The notes under the pieces were generated by a model. That model saw nothing but the letters and a program-made list of their open reading frames with translations. It was not told the origin of the DNA and ran no database searches. This document shows, in pieces, positions 11,931 through 24,300 of a stretch of 64,000 bases of DNA. The stretch is from Plutella xylostella (lineage: Eukaryota; Arthropoda; Insecta; Lepidoptera; Plutellidae): assembly GCF_932276165.1 (NCBI RefSeq), contig NC_064012.1, forward strand, positions 10,299,501 through 10,363,500. Reading direction: 5' to 3'. Each line of letters starts with the position of its first letter. Position 1 is the first letter of the stretch. Position numbers and translations under genes: made by a program.

Positions 11931-13000
11931 CAATGTTAGGGGTTTTAAACGGTGGTTAGATTTATTATAATTTCCTATAACTACCCACTACAGCTCAGTA
12001 TACTTAGTAACGGTTATTATGCATATTGCACTTGTGTCTGTGTACAATCTACGTACTCGATACATTACACAATTATCAACTGAGCTTTCATTCACAGTTA
12101 ATAATAGAGTACGGGTACCATTTTGATCAAAGAACAGGTCATTATGTGCAATTTACTCGTATTCGTAGTCAATACTCCATATCACACATCGTTTTATGTT
12201 GACATCGGTCGTGTAATTGCATGCCTTTGAAATATTTTATTTTTCAGCTTGAAAATGTCCTGAAATATTTAGGTGTGGGCAGGTTAAACGATCAGCTTTG
12301 TGGTGTTTTAATAGTTTTCAGGAAATTTAAATTTTTTCCGTAATATTTAAGTCCTTGGAACATAATAAATATGTATTTTGTAAATTTTGTTTTGTAAAAA
12401 ATTAAAATGATACAATTATAAAATCGCACATTTTAATAAAAAATCATTAATGTCCATAGAAAACTTTACCATAACAAGATCATAACATGCTTATTAATAG
12501 TAATTTTAAAACCCAGTATCACCCAGTATTACATGGTATAAGAGATGGAACATGATATTAATTTTTATTAGGCCTTCGTGCAAAGTTTATGGCATGCCTC
12601 ACTGCCAGTTTCAACTATCTATCGATAACTGGTAGTAACTTTCCATATGTCAAGTAACTACCTTATCGATCATTGAGTATGAATGGTCTGGAGACGAAAT
12701 AGGCAGACGTTCCCCTCTGCCGGGGTAGTAGGCCAGAAAAGCCCACCGATTTATAAAAACTAGTTGCAGTCTCAATTTTCACTAGACTCAATCTAGTTGG
12801 CAAAGCGTTCATTTCATAGAAAATGATTTGTTTACATACTAAAATGACAGCCAATTCATAGAATATCCGGATTCCGGATTTGATCACAGATTTGGTCATG
12901 GTTTATTGTTATTAGCTGTTTCCTAGCAACCAATGTCATAAAATTGCAATAGTGATGTACCGGTATGTAGATACATATTAATCGACAAAAAGGTCATAGT
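11931..13000. other. Intergenic, no gene seen
   Basis: AT-rich DNA with no supported gene, RNA or repeat. The minus-strand frame at 12663-12899 has no recognisable domain. Confidence 0.5.
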
Positions 13001-13270
13001 TCGGAAGCGTCCGTAGTCGAGTTGGCTTCAGTAATCGTAACTGATCACTGAGGTTAAGCAACAACTGACACGGTCAGCCATTGGTAGGTACAGCATGGGT
13101 TACCGATTTCAAATGGTTCTTTTCTGGACGCTTCCGTGCTTCGGACGGCACGTTAAGCCGTGGGTCCCGGTTGCTGCTTCGGCAGCAGTCGTTAAGCCTA
13201 GTCAGAGGCCGCCCGAAGGGGCGGCTTGAAAGCATCTAACCGTCGGGTTGCCCACTTACCCGACAACTTC
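13001..13270 (+). mobile_element. 5S-rRNA-like SINE with LINE-type tail, copy 1
   Basis: The head contains GATCACTGAGGTTAAGCAAC (13043-13062), nearly the conserved box-A region of 5S rRNA, followed by a CATGGGTTACCG block like the 5S GGATGGGTGACCG. The tail (GCTTCGGACGGCACGTTAAG, GTGGGTCCCGGTTGC, CGTTAAGCCTAGTCAGAGGC) is a repeat tail widespread in Lepidoptera. This order fits a 5S-derived (SINE3-type) element. An inverted copy lies at 36661-36890. It is not a functional 5S gene: the stems are not maintained. Confidence 0.65.
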
Positions 13271-14056
13271 AGTGCATTGTACTCATTCAAAAACGGCGAT
13301 ACGGTATACGGCGATTTTATTTTATTTATAATTTGACTTTGTAATTAATTTGAAATGAGTATTTCTAAACCATGTTCTCGAATTCATCGATAACACTTAT
13401 CGATAATTGTTACATCCATTGGCAAGAAAAATGAAGACACTGTGTTCATTATTAAATTTCACTTCACGTAACCCTTATTGCTGGGAATTAAAACTCATAA
13501 TGACATGTCCCATGAGACATAATCATGGTAAACAGTAAAATTTCCCCCCGCAAAAATTGGCAGCCTTTTTTGTATCAAGAAAGATCGCTATGAGGCTTCC
13601 CGAGGGTACACCCGAGTCCGCGTTGTTCTATGGTATCGATAGATAGAGTTATTAAAGCTGTCTGAACTTTTTACCATGATATTCACACTAATAAAATCAA
13701 TAAAATAGAATACTTTTTCGGAACAAAGATGACGGCCGCTACGGCTTTCCTTAAAATAAATATAATTTCATAGTGTTGCTTCCTCTATGATTACAGCTAT
13801 TGTGTGTCAATGCAATATTGTTGTTGTCATATGGTTGTCATTATCATATTTGTTTGGATAATTTAATAACGTCAAACCATTATAATATTTATTTTATTAT
13901 TTACAAAACACAATTAATTACGATACACTTTTAGAAATTTAATATTATCACGGTTTTTATATACTATACGTATAAGTATTTGAAATGCTATCTCATCGGG
14001 TAAGATATAACTATCTATCTTGAGAATTTATTTGTGTTGTCCAATGATTTCAAAAT
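13271..14056. other. Intergenic, no gene seen
   Basis: AT-rich. No supportable feature. Confidence 0.5.
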
Positions 14057-14638
14057 ATACAGGGTGATTGGTAAGTCGATGTATTCCTTTAAATGGGTTG
14101 TAGTCGAAGGCATTTCCAGTCGATTGAACCCCATAATGCATTATCCGAAAGTCAACCATTTCTGAGTTATTTAAGTTTTAAGTTTTTTTTTATAATTTTG
14201 CCAAAATTTATGTTTAAAAGCCAAATAATTTTATCTGAAAAATTTTCAAGCACTACAGCTTAAAAACATATTTCAGATAAAATTCTTTTTTAATTAAGCA
14301 TTTTTGTTTTCACCTTTTGAAAAATTTTCTTAATGTTTCGATTATTTTGAAGCACTGTGTCTAAATTAAGTTGAATATTGTGAATTTAATGATTATTATT
14401 AGTTAACTAGAGTGTCATTGATGCAAAACAATAAAAAAAGTATTAATAAAATGGTTAGTTTTTTAAATATTTGGCTTTTAAACATAAATTTTGGCAAAAT
14501 TATAAAAAAAACTTTAAACTTAAATAACTCAGAAATGGTCGAGATTCGGATAATGCATTATGGGGTTCAATCGACTGGAAATGCTTTCGTCTATAACCCA
14601 TTTGAAGGAATACATCGACTTTCCAATCACCCTGTATA
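14057..14638. mobile_element. Large hairpin MITE with arms of about 180 bases
   Basis: From TATACAGGGTGATTGGTAAG to CTTTCCAATCACCCTGTAT, the two ends are inverted copies over roughly 180 bases (including GATGTATTCCTT, CATAATGCATTATCCGA and TTTGGCTTTTAAACATAAAT). The loop is AT-rich. A 121-codon frame on the right arm simply reads the repeat. A transcript would form a very long double-stranded RNA. Confidence 0.9.
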
Positions 14639-15276
14639 TGTCAATGGTGTTGTCAATATGATGAAGATAAGGTGGATTGGGAGAAGGAAGTTTGGAACCA
14701 GACTTTTTTCAGATCTGCCTATAAAAATTCTTACGCTGGGTACTTACACTACTACTACGACCTACTGTAAAGTCTAAATTACTTACCAAAAATTAGGTTA
14801 GTACCTTTTTCTACGAAAAAAACGAAAGTTTGATAAATTAGTATGAAACTCTATACAATTCAGTTATTTGGCTGAAAGCGGGGAAAAGATGGACAGAAAC
14901 TAACCTGGCAGGAAAGGTGGTCCTGGGCATATACGTTGGTCCTCTTCGATTTTCCACTCCTTCTTCCCCAGTTGTTGATGTTGGTGACTGATGTTCTGTG
15001 GCGTGGGGTAGGGCTTCTGACGCGGATTGAGGGACAGAGCCGTACATCGACCGACTCAAATCGCGGCGGTGGTAGAAGTGTACCTAGGCATATTGAAAAC
15101 AGTCTGGTTACTAACTCTGTGCCGTAAAAATACACTTACAAACACATGTGTGAACTTGTAATTCGCTAGTAGCTATTTACCTAAGATGTTCATATTGAGT
15201 TATAGCTATATAAGTTCTCAAAACATTATAAAGTAAAATAAAATAAAATAATTACCTTCAATGAATTTCTTTGCAG
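14639..15276. other. Repeat-bearing DNA upstream of SDHA
   Basis: The part 14870-15110 is less AT-rich. On the minus strand it reads as an interspersed element fragment (overlapping frames with the words ACCAACGTATATGCCC and ACCTTTCCTGCCAGGT) that I associate with lepidopteran repeats. The SDHA start-codon exon could lie here or further upstream, but I cannot place it. Confidence 0.4.
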
Positions 15277-15334
15277 TGGTTTGCTAGTTCCACGAGGAAA
15301 ATAGTTGGTCGCAAAATACGAACTCCTATTACCG
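15277..15334 (+). CDS. SdhA: SDHA exon 1 as found: targeting presequence
   Basis: Bounded by TTTCTTTGCAG and GTAAGT, 58 bases. In the only frame that joins exon 2 (phase 1) it reads 19 residues from Trp to Thr with five Arg/Lys-rich positions and no acidic residue, as expected of a mitochondrial presequence. An in-frame TGA just upstream of the acceptor shows that a separate start exon must exist. Perfect splice sites, matching phase and charge pattern support it; no homologue check was possible. Confidence 0.75.
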
Positions 15335-18300
15335 GTAAGTCGTTTAAAGTAATAATAATTTTGAGTAAACTGACCTTAGCAAAGATACGTTTGAGATAAA
15401 ATCTGCATAGAAGACTATCACATAATCGTTGACTTAGTAATGAGTACAGAGGTACTTACAACCCGTACAACTTTGTATGTTGTTATTATCGTAATAGATA
15501 GGTAGTATTATATTATAAAGCTTACTGAACCCTCCTCCTATATCAACTCCAATTTTATTACTTAATACTCATATAACCACAGCAGGTAAAAAAACAACGT
15601 AAAATATGAAATAAGCTTGAACAAACTGCGACTTTACTCTTTCCGATATTAATACCAAGCAAGCACACTTTTTATTTAAACAAACCCTACACGTGAACTG
15701 CCAACAGCAAATAGCAAACAAACTTTCATTGTTAAAAAATCAATATTCCACGCAGTAGCCAACTGTAAACTTTACAATTGCAATCCAGTTTACAATGTGT
15801 GTGACAGGTTCATATACGTTTGCCTTCAGATCTGATATCCTAAAATTGCTAGCCACGAAATACAATCATATGGAATGGTCACGCGGGGCCGTATTCAGGC
15901 CACAGAACGAGTTCAAAGCGATAGCGTTATAGTGTATTTCATTTAGGTAATTATAGTTAAGCCGGTGCAACTGTTCATCATAGTTAAGGCCTCAGGTACG
16001 AGTCCCAGCCTGGACGAATATTTTTTTTTAAGTATCAGACTGTCAGGACTGGGCTTTGCTTAAAAAAATACAATAAGCTAGCAGTTATATCGTCATTGGT
16101 CCTACTTACATTGCACTGATGAAAAATAGATGCAGAATGTAGGTACATTAACCTCACTTGTAATATAAGTTGTAATTGTTTATCATAAATATTTTTAGGT
16201 AAATTAGGGGGGTATATCGCTTTGAAATCGCCGACGAAATACGGCGTCTACTCACCTGCCACATGCATACCAAACATCGAATAATCGAAATTCCATAGAA
16301 GGCCGCTGTGGTATTATGTTGCGAATGGCACCCAAAGGCTGATGATGTCTAGTTGCCATAGTTTGATGATTCAACTTAAATAGCAAAGCTCTACCTGGTT
16401 CAGGACTCAGTCACTCTGTCTTGATCTGTAGATGCACTTTCACTTTGAAATATATTAATAAGTGAGTAAGTATATTATTATATTTCCGATACATGTAGCA
16501 GGGAAAATAATTATATTACTGCCACTACTGCTACTAATATAGGTAACAAGGTTTCAGTCTATTTAGTCTATAACAAACTGGCGTGTCTTGAAAAAGCCGC
16601 GGTGTATAAGAAAAACATGCAAATCGATTTTAACGTAATTACGAATGGCTATCGTGCCGCAACAGTATGAATTAATAATTTACCATTCTTTAACTTCGTT
16701 ACGTGAACCGAAGGCTGACCAGAAGGGCTAGTACGGGGCGTATTTAAGACGTGACAAGAGTTTTGCTTCGCGCTCACTCACATTGCGCAGCCTTAAGAGC
16801 GAGCGCGTCGGAGAACTCTTGTCACGTCTTAATAGCGCCCTATGCTACAGGGCTAGAGCAGGCTATTTATTTCACACTTTGCAATCTTCTATTTATTTGC
16901 AGTCCAAAAACAACATAATATTAAATCGGCCAATTAAATTTTATCTTAGGGCCGATTTTTCAATGGTTAGCAGTGCACTCAGTACCATCGCGTCTGGGGG
17001 TCACTCTATATTTATGACGAAAAACTAAGTTTCAGAGCGCTGCTGCATGAGCCACGACTCTATCGAGTTGTATTTAAACGTACCGATTGCACGACATTTC
17101 TTGTTCGTACGTTTTTCGTCAGTATAGAGCTACATACTAACCCTGCTGAACTTTACATTCGACAAGGACAATAATAATTTCGGTACCTGTATTTCCTTAT
17201 GACGACCGAATGGCGTAGTGGTTAGTGACCCTGACTACTGAGCCGATGGTCCCGGGTTCGATTCCCGGCTGGGGCAGATATTTGTTTAAACACAGATATT
17301 TGTTCTCAGGTCTTGGATGTGCCCGTAAAATGGCAATAGGCCCGCCCCCTATTACATTGGGACTAACATAACACTCTGGCGAAAAGTGGGTGCAGCAATG
17401 CACCTCTGCCTACCCCGCAAGGGAGTACATTAGTACAAGGCGTGAGTGCATGTGTGTGTGTGTGTGTATTTCCTTATATATTCCCCAGGATCTATCCGCA
17501 ATGGTTCCTACTCCATCACTCACCACCAGCACGATTGCCTGGTGCTGGGCGCGGGCGGCGCGGGGCTGCGCGCGGCCATCGGCCTGGCCGAGGCTGGCTT
17601 CAGCGTGGCGGTGGTCTCCAAGCTGTTCCCGACCAGGTCGCATACCATCGCGGCTCAGGGCGGCATGAACGCCAGTATAGGTAATCTTACTAATATTATA
17701 AAGGCGAAAATTTGTGAGTATCTGTGTGTGTGTGTGAGTGTGTATGTCACGTCGAAACGATAGAACCGTTTTTAACGAAATCAGCTATGGAGTTAGCTGA
17801 GACCCTGGATTAACACATATGGTACTTTTTATTGAGGTGGGAATCCAAGGGAAAACTTTTTAAGGCGAAGCGATGCTCGTGGGAGTCGTGTGTACAGCTA
17901 GTAATATAATAATGTCATTTTTTTCAGACCAACATCCATATTGTGTTAGGTGTTAGTAAGCTTATGCTACGTTATTGGTTACAATATAGGCGATATCGGG
18001 TATGAACGTCAGATTCCCAGTAGGTCAGATTCCATGTACGTCATTTTCCGACTAGGTAATTTTCCAACAAGGTCAGATTTTCAGTTGGTACAGGCAGTTC
18101 CATATACATACATATGATGGATGCTGGCGATTCTAAAGGTACAAATTTTAATTACACCAATGATGCCGATTCTGAAGGCACAAATTTTAATTTCATCAAT
18201 GATGTCGACTCTGTAGGCACAAAGGTATCTATGTACTGGTAGCGATTCTGAACGCGCACATTTAAATTTCACCGATGATCAATGATATCGATTCTGAAAA

Positions 18301-21300
18301 CACAAAATGTAGTTTTAGCTAAGTCAATAGCGGCGAAAGAGAATCGAAAAGAAAATCTAGAAAAAGATTGAATACAAGTACCTTTGTACAGTATCTTATA
18401 TACTGCCATCCAAATACCGGTATTTTTATCTTACACTTTTCAATTTCAACTCAACGTAGGTATATCACCAGAGAGCTACAGGTCGTATTCTGTACACCTT
18501 CGCACTTCCATAGTCCTATAAGGTTCTATAGAATGTACGTATCGAACCGAGGGCTGCAATCAAGTCTTGAGGGAAATTAAACCCGATCGGTATTGATGTA
18601 ATATCGTCCAGAAAACTAAGTTTACTATGTCATTTTATTTATTTAAATACCTACATGGGTACTTTTTAAAATTGATATTATTGTGTACTAACAGTGTTGA
18701 TGGCATTGAATTAAGTACTTAATAAGTATATTATTTTCAAAATGTGTGTACGTACTGATAAGTGAAATCGTAAAAGATAAAATGAAATACTACTTAGAAT
18801 ATGACCTATACAATAAATGTATTGGTTAATTAAATTGCTATTAAATCAGATAGAGAGCAGTTGGGCGGCCATCTTTGATAAACAATAAACCAACAAGATT
18901 GAGTCTCGGTTCCCAAAAAACGTCCCTACAAATAATACCTCACTTTCCAGGGGAGCTTTTGTTTTGAATTAGTTTGGTTAAAATAATTGTGGCTTTATTC
19001 ATTGGTACAGTTGGTTATTATTACGATGAACTGAAAACGTTTGTCTCGGTTTGACAGTAGCTAGTATGTATCAGTACATTCATGCAATCAGTAGAGTATT
19101 TATCTTTATTTTTGTGTGTGTGTGTGTAGGTATATTATACATACACACATGTAGTTATACTTAAACAATGTATAAGTAAGTAATTATACTTATACATTGT
19201 ATAAGTATAACTATATTGTATAAGTATACTTATACATTGTATAAGTATAACTACTTAATTATCTTGTTCGTTTATTATTTGTCAAAGGCCGCCAAGGTTT
19301 TATGCCAATTGATTCACTTTGTTAATTGATACGCAATTGCGCACTACACTGCCACTATAAGCCGTTTTCGATAACGCTTTGATATTATGATAGCCATAGG
19401 TATATGCTACCAATAACGATGGTTTTGAAATGTTCTGTGATTTCATATATTATATGGTTGTTTATTTATATTTTTTGTACCAAATTTCCTTTTTGCAGAA
19501 GTCCGGATATGTCCGGATATAGAGTTCTGGACCAACACAATAATGTCAGGATGTATATTATTTTGTCAGTAAAATTTTCTGATTATTACACAGTGGCGTT
19601 TAGTGAAAGTCTTCCTATATTTTCCTATATTGTTACAAAATTAACCAAAAATCACACTTGTAGGTACTTAATTAATTAAATTAATTCTCTTTTGTACAGG
19701 AAGTATGCACGAGGACAAATACCAGTACCATTTCTACGACACAGTGAAGGGCTCTGATTGGCTGGGAGATCAGGTAAATAGACCTACGATGTTTACTCGC
19801 TTACAAATAAAATCCGGACTATACGGAAGGGAAACCACGATAAATTTCTGCTAGAGTTTGACGGTTTCATGTTACATATTGAAATCCAGCAGCCAGATTT
19901 TTATTTAAATAAAATATAATTTTGCTACAGTTCAACAGTGACAGGAATCATCGTAGCTGCATATAAATACCTATAGAAAGAGAAAATATAGGGCCTAATA
20001 GTGCGTACACATAGAGATACGGACAGCAAAGTTTTTTGAAGTTCCGAACCGTAGGTTATATATATACCAACAAGCAATCACAATTTTATTTTACTATTCT
20101 GTAGCATTATTTATTACTAAACATAAAATATTTCATTAGGTTATCAGTTCAGGTAATAAGTCCAGGCCCCAACTTGTTTTTTCCTGAAGAATAGTACAAT
20201 ATATTTCATGCAATGTGTTCAATCGAATCTCAGACTTGTGCCTATAATGCGTAGGTATAATGTCATCTACACGAGTACAGTAAACTGTATAGTACAATAC
20301 TGATTTGATACCATAATTACTTTACCGACCAAATGACCACATACAAAGGTGTTCGATTCAAAGGACATCAATTACCGAACGAGGATATATGCCTCTGAAG
20401 GCATATTGATGTCGTAGGCACGTTGCATGAAACAGGATGAAAGCTGCCCCGAGCTTGGATGTAGGTATTACCTTTCACCAACCGCATGTGAGCGTAGCTT
20501 TCTGACGAACCGTTGGCAAGGGCTTTACGATTTGATATATAGTCCTGCTATTGATCACAGTCCAAGGAGATAACGAGTAATGCTGTATGTACAAAATATA
20601 TTTCCAAAGTCTCTTTTAATCTACATACTGTAAAAAATATACTTACCTAAAAAAACCTGGCGCGTTAATTTAAAAAAAAGTGAGTTTGTTATGTTTTACC
20701 TCATTTTACCTACATGAGAAAAAATATATTGCAACTTTAGTACAAAAGGAGCTCGATGTAAAATTGTTTGAAGGTTTGTTTGACTGAACGTACTCGTATT
20801 TATTTACCTACTTTTAATTTATTCAAGTTACGACAATAATAATTGTATATAAACTTTGTTCCAAGAATATTATTGAAGTGTAAATCGGAGAAATGTAGTT
20901 CGTACTTAACTCCAGCGTAGCAAAATGGAAAGTATTGTGATGTCTAACCTTGGGACACAACTGCAGACAAATCCTTTTCCTGTGCACTGATTCAAAAACG
21001 AACTTTCTAACAATGTTTCAAGAAAATGTGAGCAGGAATACAAAATGTAAACTATCTTATTTCAAACACTGTAATAGAATAACACGAGTTTTCTAGGAAA
21101 TTCTTTACTTTTGTCGGGACTTCTTCAAAGTATAAACTATAGGTACAGAAATATATTATAATATCTTCAAGTTACTTTTCATTTACAAAGAACTTGAAAT
21201 ATTGTGGCAAAGCATACTGTTTACAACTTTAAGACAAGTACTCTTCAAGGTCTATGTCAATTCTCGTCTCTCTCGAGCTTGGCTTTGTTTTTGAAATGTT

Positions 21301-24300
21301 TGTTTACTTGAAATAAAATGTAGTTACGACAAATTTTCAGACTTTCTCAACCCACACAAACCTTTACAATAAATTCGTATGTTTAGGTAGTTTTTACTTA
21401 CTAATTTTTTTTTTAAAATCTATGAGGTATTCTTCCTAACTACAATAATAAATATTATAAAGTATAAGTATGTGGTCCGAGCAAAAGTAACAAAGTAGGT
21501 ACTTACCTAAAATTTGAGTTCCAAGTATATTTCTATCTATAATTATTTTAGATAATTTATTTCTTTAGCTCCTTAGCAATAACAAGAAAAGGGCTCATAC
21601 TCATAAATAACTATCAAAAATAATATTCAATATCAAAAAGTTAATTTGGCTTTCCTATCTATACAGTATCCCTTGGGCAATGTGGTTAAACATGACTAGT
21701 CTATAAAAACAGTAAAACGTTTTCGCTAGAACATAATTAAGTTCAGTTTATTGTCGATATTGTCCAGGCTAGTATTTGTTGGATTCTATTTGTATTGTAT
21801 CGACCAGCGGTCTAGCCTTGGCATTGGCAGGCGGAGGTTACTGAATATCCAGAGGTCTAGATGCTGTAAGCTGTTTCAGCGCACTACGTCGTATCGGCAA
21901 TATTCCTGGGCCTCAAGTCTGCTAAAGAATGGCGGCTCAATGCTGTGTCGTCTGAATGGTTTTCCGACTTTAGGTATCCGTTTTCTCCTGGTGAGTGAGT
22001 CCCAGTAGTGCAATATGATGCAATAAATTTTTCTTAAAACGCACATGTATAATGAATACCTACAGTGCAAAACCCATGCTGCCGACACACAACTGTGCGG
22101 CCATTGCTTAGCAGACTTGGGGGCCTGACTAATTGAGCAAGGCTAGCTGTCGGCCCGGTGATGTGTGGTGTTTGCATGCTGTGCGCACGTCGTGATATTC
22201 AATGCCAAGGCCGGTACACTGATAAACAACAGCAATTTAGAATAGACTCCCGTTGTTTATCAGATTACAGTTTGTAGTTAGATTTTGACTTTCTCTGAGG
22301 CTAACCGAAAATGTGTATTACCTATATTGAGATGCAGTAAAATTAACGTACATCTTAACTAATATTATAAAGAGGAAAGATTTGTTTGTAAGTATTGATA
22401 AAGAGATAGAGATTGAAAGACACGACACGACCGATTTTAAAAATCTTTATTTTGACACTTTTTTTTATTCATACTTATCAGCTTAGGCGAGGGAATGGAA
22501 AAAAGGGGGAAGAAATCCAAAACCTTTTTAAAGCTAATCTGACTTCGAACAACTACTAATTTTACAAAATTTTACCGTAGCTATACAAAGCACCAAGCGT
22601 ACCCGAAGACTCGCTAAATACAGAATTAACCAGTAATTGAAGTCAATTAATTTCTAGTTCGTAAGTAACTTACTTCATGTTTGACGGCACCGTAGCTAAG
22701 GCGGTAGAGAAGCTGCTTCCGAATCTTGGGGCTGCGGGTTCGAATCCCGACCAGGGCAAACATCTGTGTGATGGGCATTTGTGTTTGCCTTGTGTCTGGT
22801 TGTCGTTTATCTATTTAATATGTATCCATCTATGTATTTGTGCAGCTGTCCATTTGGGGTGGGATGCCCATGTGTGGTACGTCCGCACATATTTATTTAT
22901 TTATATTCTCACGGTACTTTTCCCAGGACTCCATACAATACCTAACGCGAGAGGCTCCGCACGTGGTCTACGAGCTGGAGAACATGGGCATGCCGTTTTC
23001 CAGGACGAAGGACGGCAAAATCTACCAGCGCGCGTTCGGAGGAGCTACTGTTTGCTTCGGACAGAAACCCGCTAAGAGGACTTGTGCTGTTGAAGATCGG
23101 TAAGTGGAAAAAAAGAATTTGAACATACTCTGTGCTAGCACAAAAAACTTTAAACACTGTTTAACTAGTGTTTAAAACAAAATTTGACAGATTTTGTATC
23201 TGTTAAATACTGTCAAGTTTTTGTGGTAAGGCCCACTTTGTTTAATCCTATTTTATTAAGGCGGCCCTAGACGATCAATTATATTGCGCAATATTGTCAA
23301 TTGTGCAATATAATTCATCGCATAGGGTTAACATTGAAGATTGCGCAAACGTCATTTGGATTAAAAACATTAATCTCAGATACTAAATTGACAGCTTCTG
23401 AACGGTTCATGAACAGTCCATTGTCCCTTCAATAGAACGATACGTCACTTAATCGGGCGTCAGTCTACTGCTGATGAACCGTTCAGATCAGAATCAATTT
23501 AGTATCTGAGATTAAAAAACAGACTATAGGTATTAGGTATAGTCCATAAAAAATATACGATTGTTTCAGTGAAAAATGGAAAGTTTTTTGCTTTGTTTAT
23601 TTAAGTGATAAACCACCGTGTTCGTATATCGTTAATCTAAGTTTGCCGGATAATGAAGGTCGCACCGTGGAGATAAATTAAAAAAATAAATAAAAAAACC
23701 GTGGAGATAGACGTCCAATATATTTTGTAGACCAATTATTGCCATAGTAATACGATTTAGTAACTATAGGTATGGTCACACTTTGTAACTAACTAAACTA
23801 TTTCCCTGTTAGTGTTTTAAGGGATTAAAGATCAAACTAAAATATAAAATGTGAAACTACACACAAAAACAGAATGTTGGTATTTGTGCAAAACTTTTTT
23901 TTTGTTAATTTTAGTTTTTGAGCTTTTATACACGCAACTCTGTAGAGTTTTGTAAACGAAAATATTTCAGTTACCAAAGCTAAACGTATTTTTGGTGTAC
24001 CTAACATATTCTGTTTTAAAACTGGAAACCCGTGTAAGCTGACTTTTGACCTTTATGCATGATACCAAATAGTTAGATATTTCAGTTTCATTTGTAGATA
24101 TTATGTTACAGCTAATGTTGGGCACGGAAAAAACATAAGATTTTGATGTTACATTAATCGTTATAAATAATTAAGTATATTTACATCTAACATGACGGTC
24201 ATAATAATATTATGGTATGTTGATGTTCTTATTTGTGTTTTTATACGGTACTATACGTAGTAATGGCTTGGTTCGATTCCCGGCCGGAGCACAAACGCGA

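Noticed and set aside
13043..13062. Functional 5S rRNA gene
   Set aside because: Only the box-A region and one further block match; the rest of 5S is absent and the sequence runs into an interspersed repeat tail.
14412..14777. 121-codon plus-strand frame
   Set aside because: It reads the right arm of the 14057-14638 hairpin MITE; composition is AT-driven and the inverted arm carries the same words.
17206..17277. tRNA gene with box A and box B
   Set aside because: It is the head of a SINE: it continues into the SINE body and has no closed acceptor stem.
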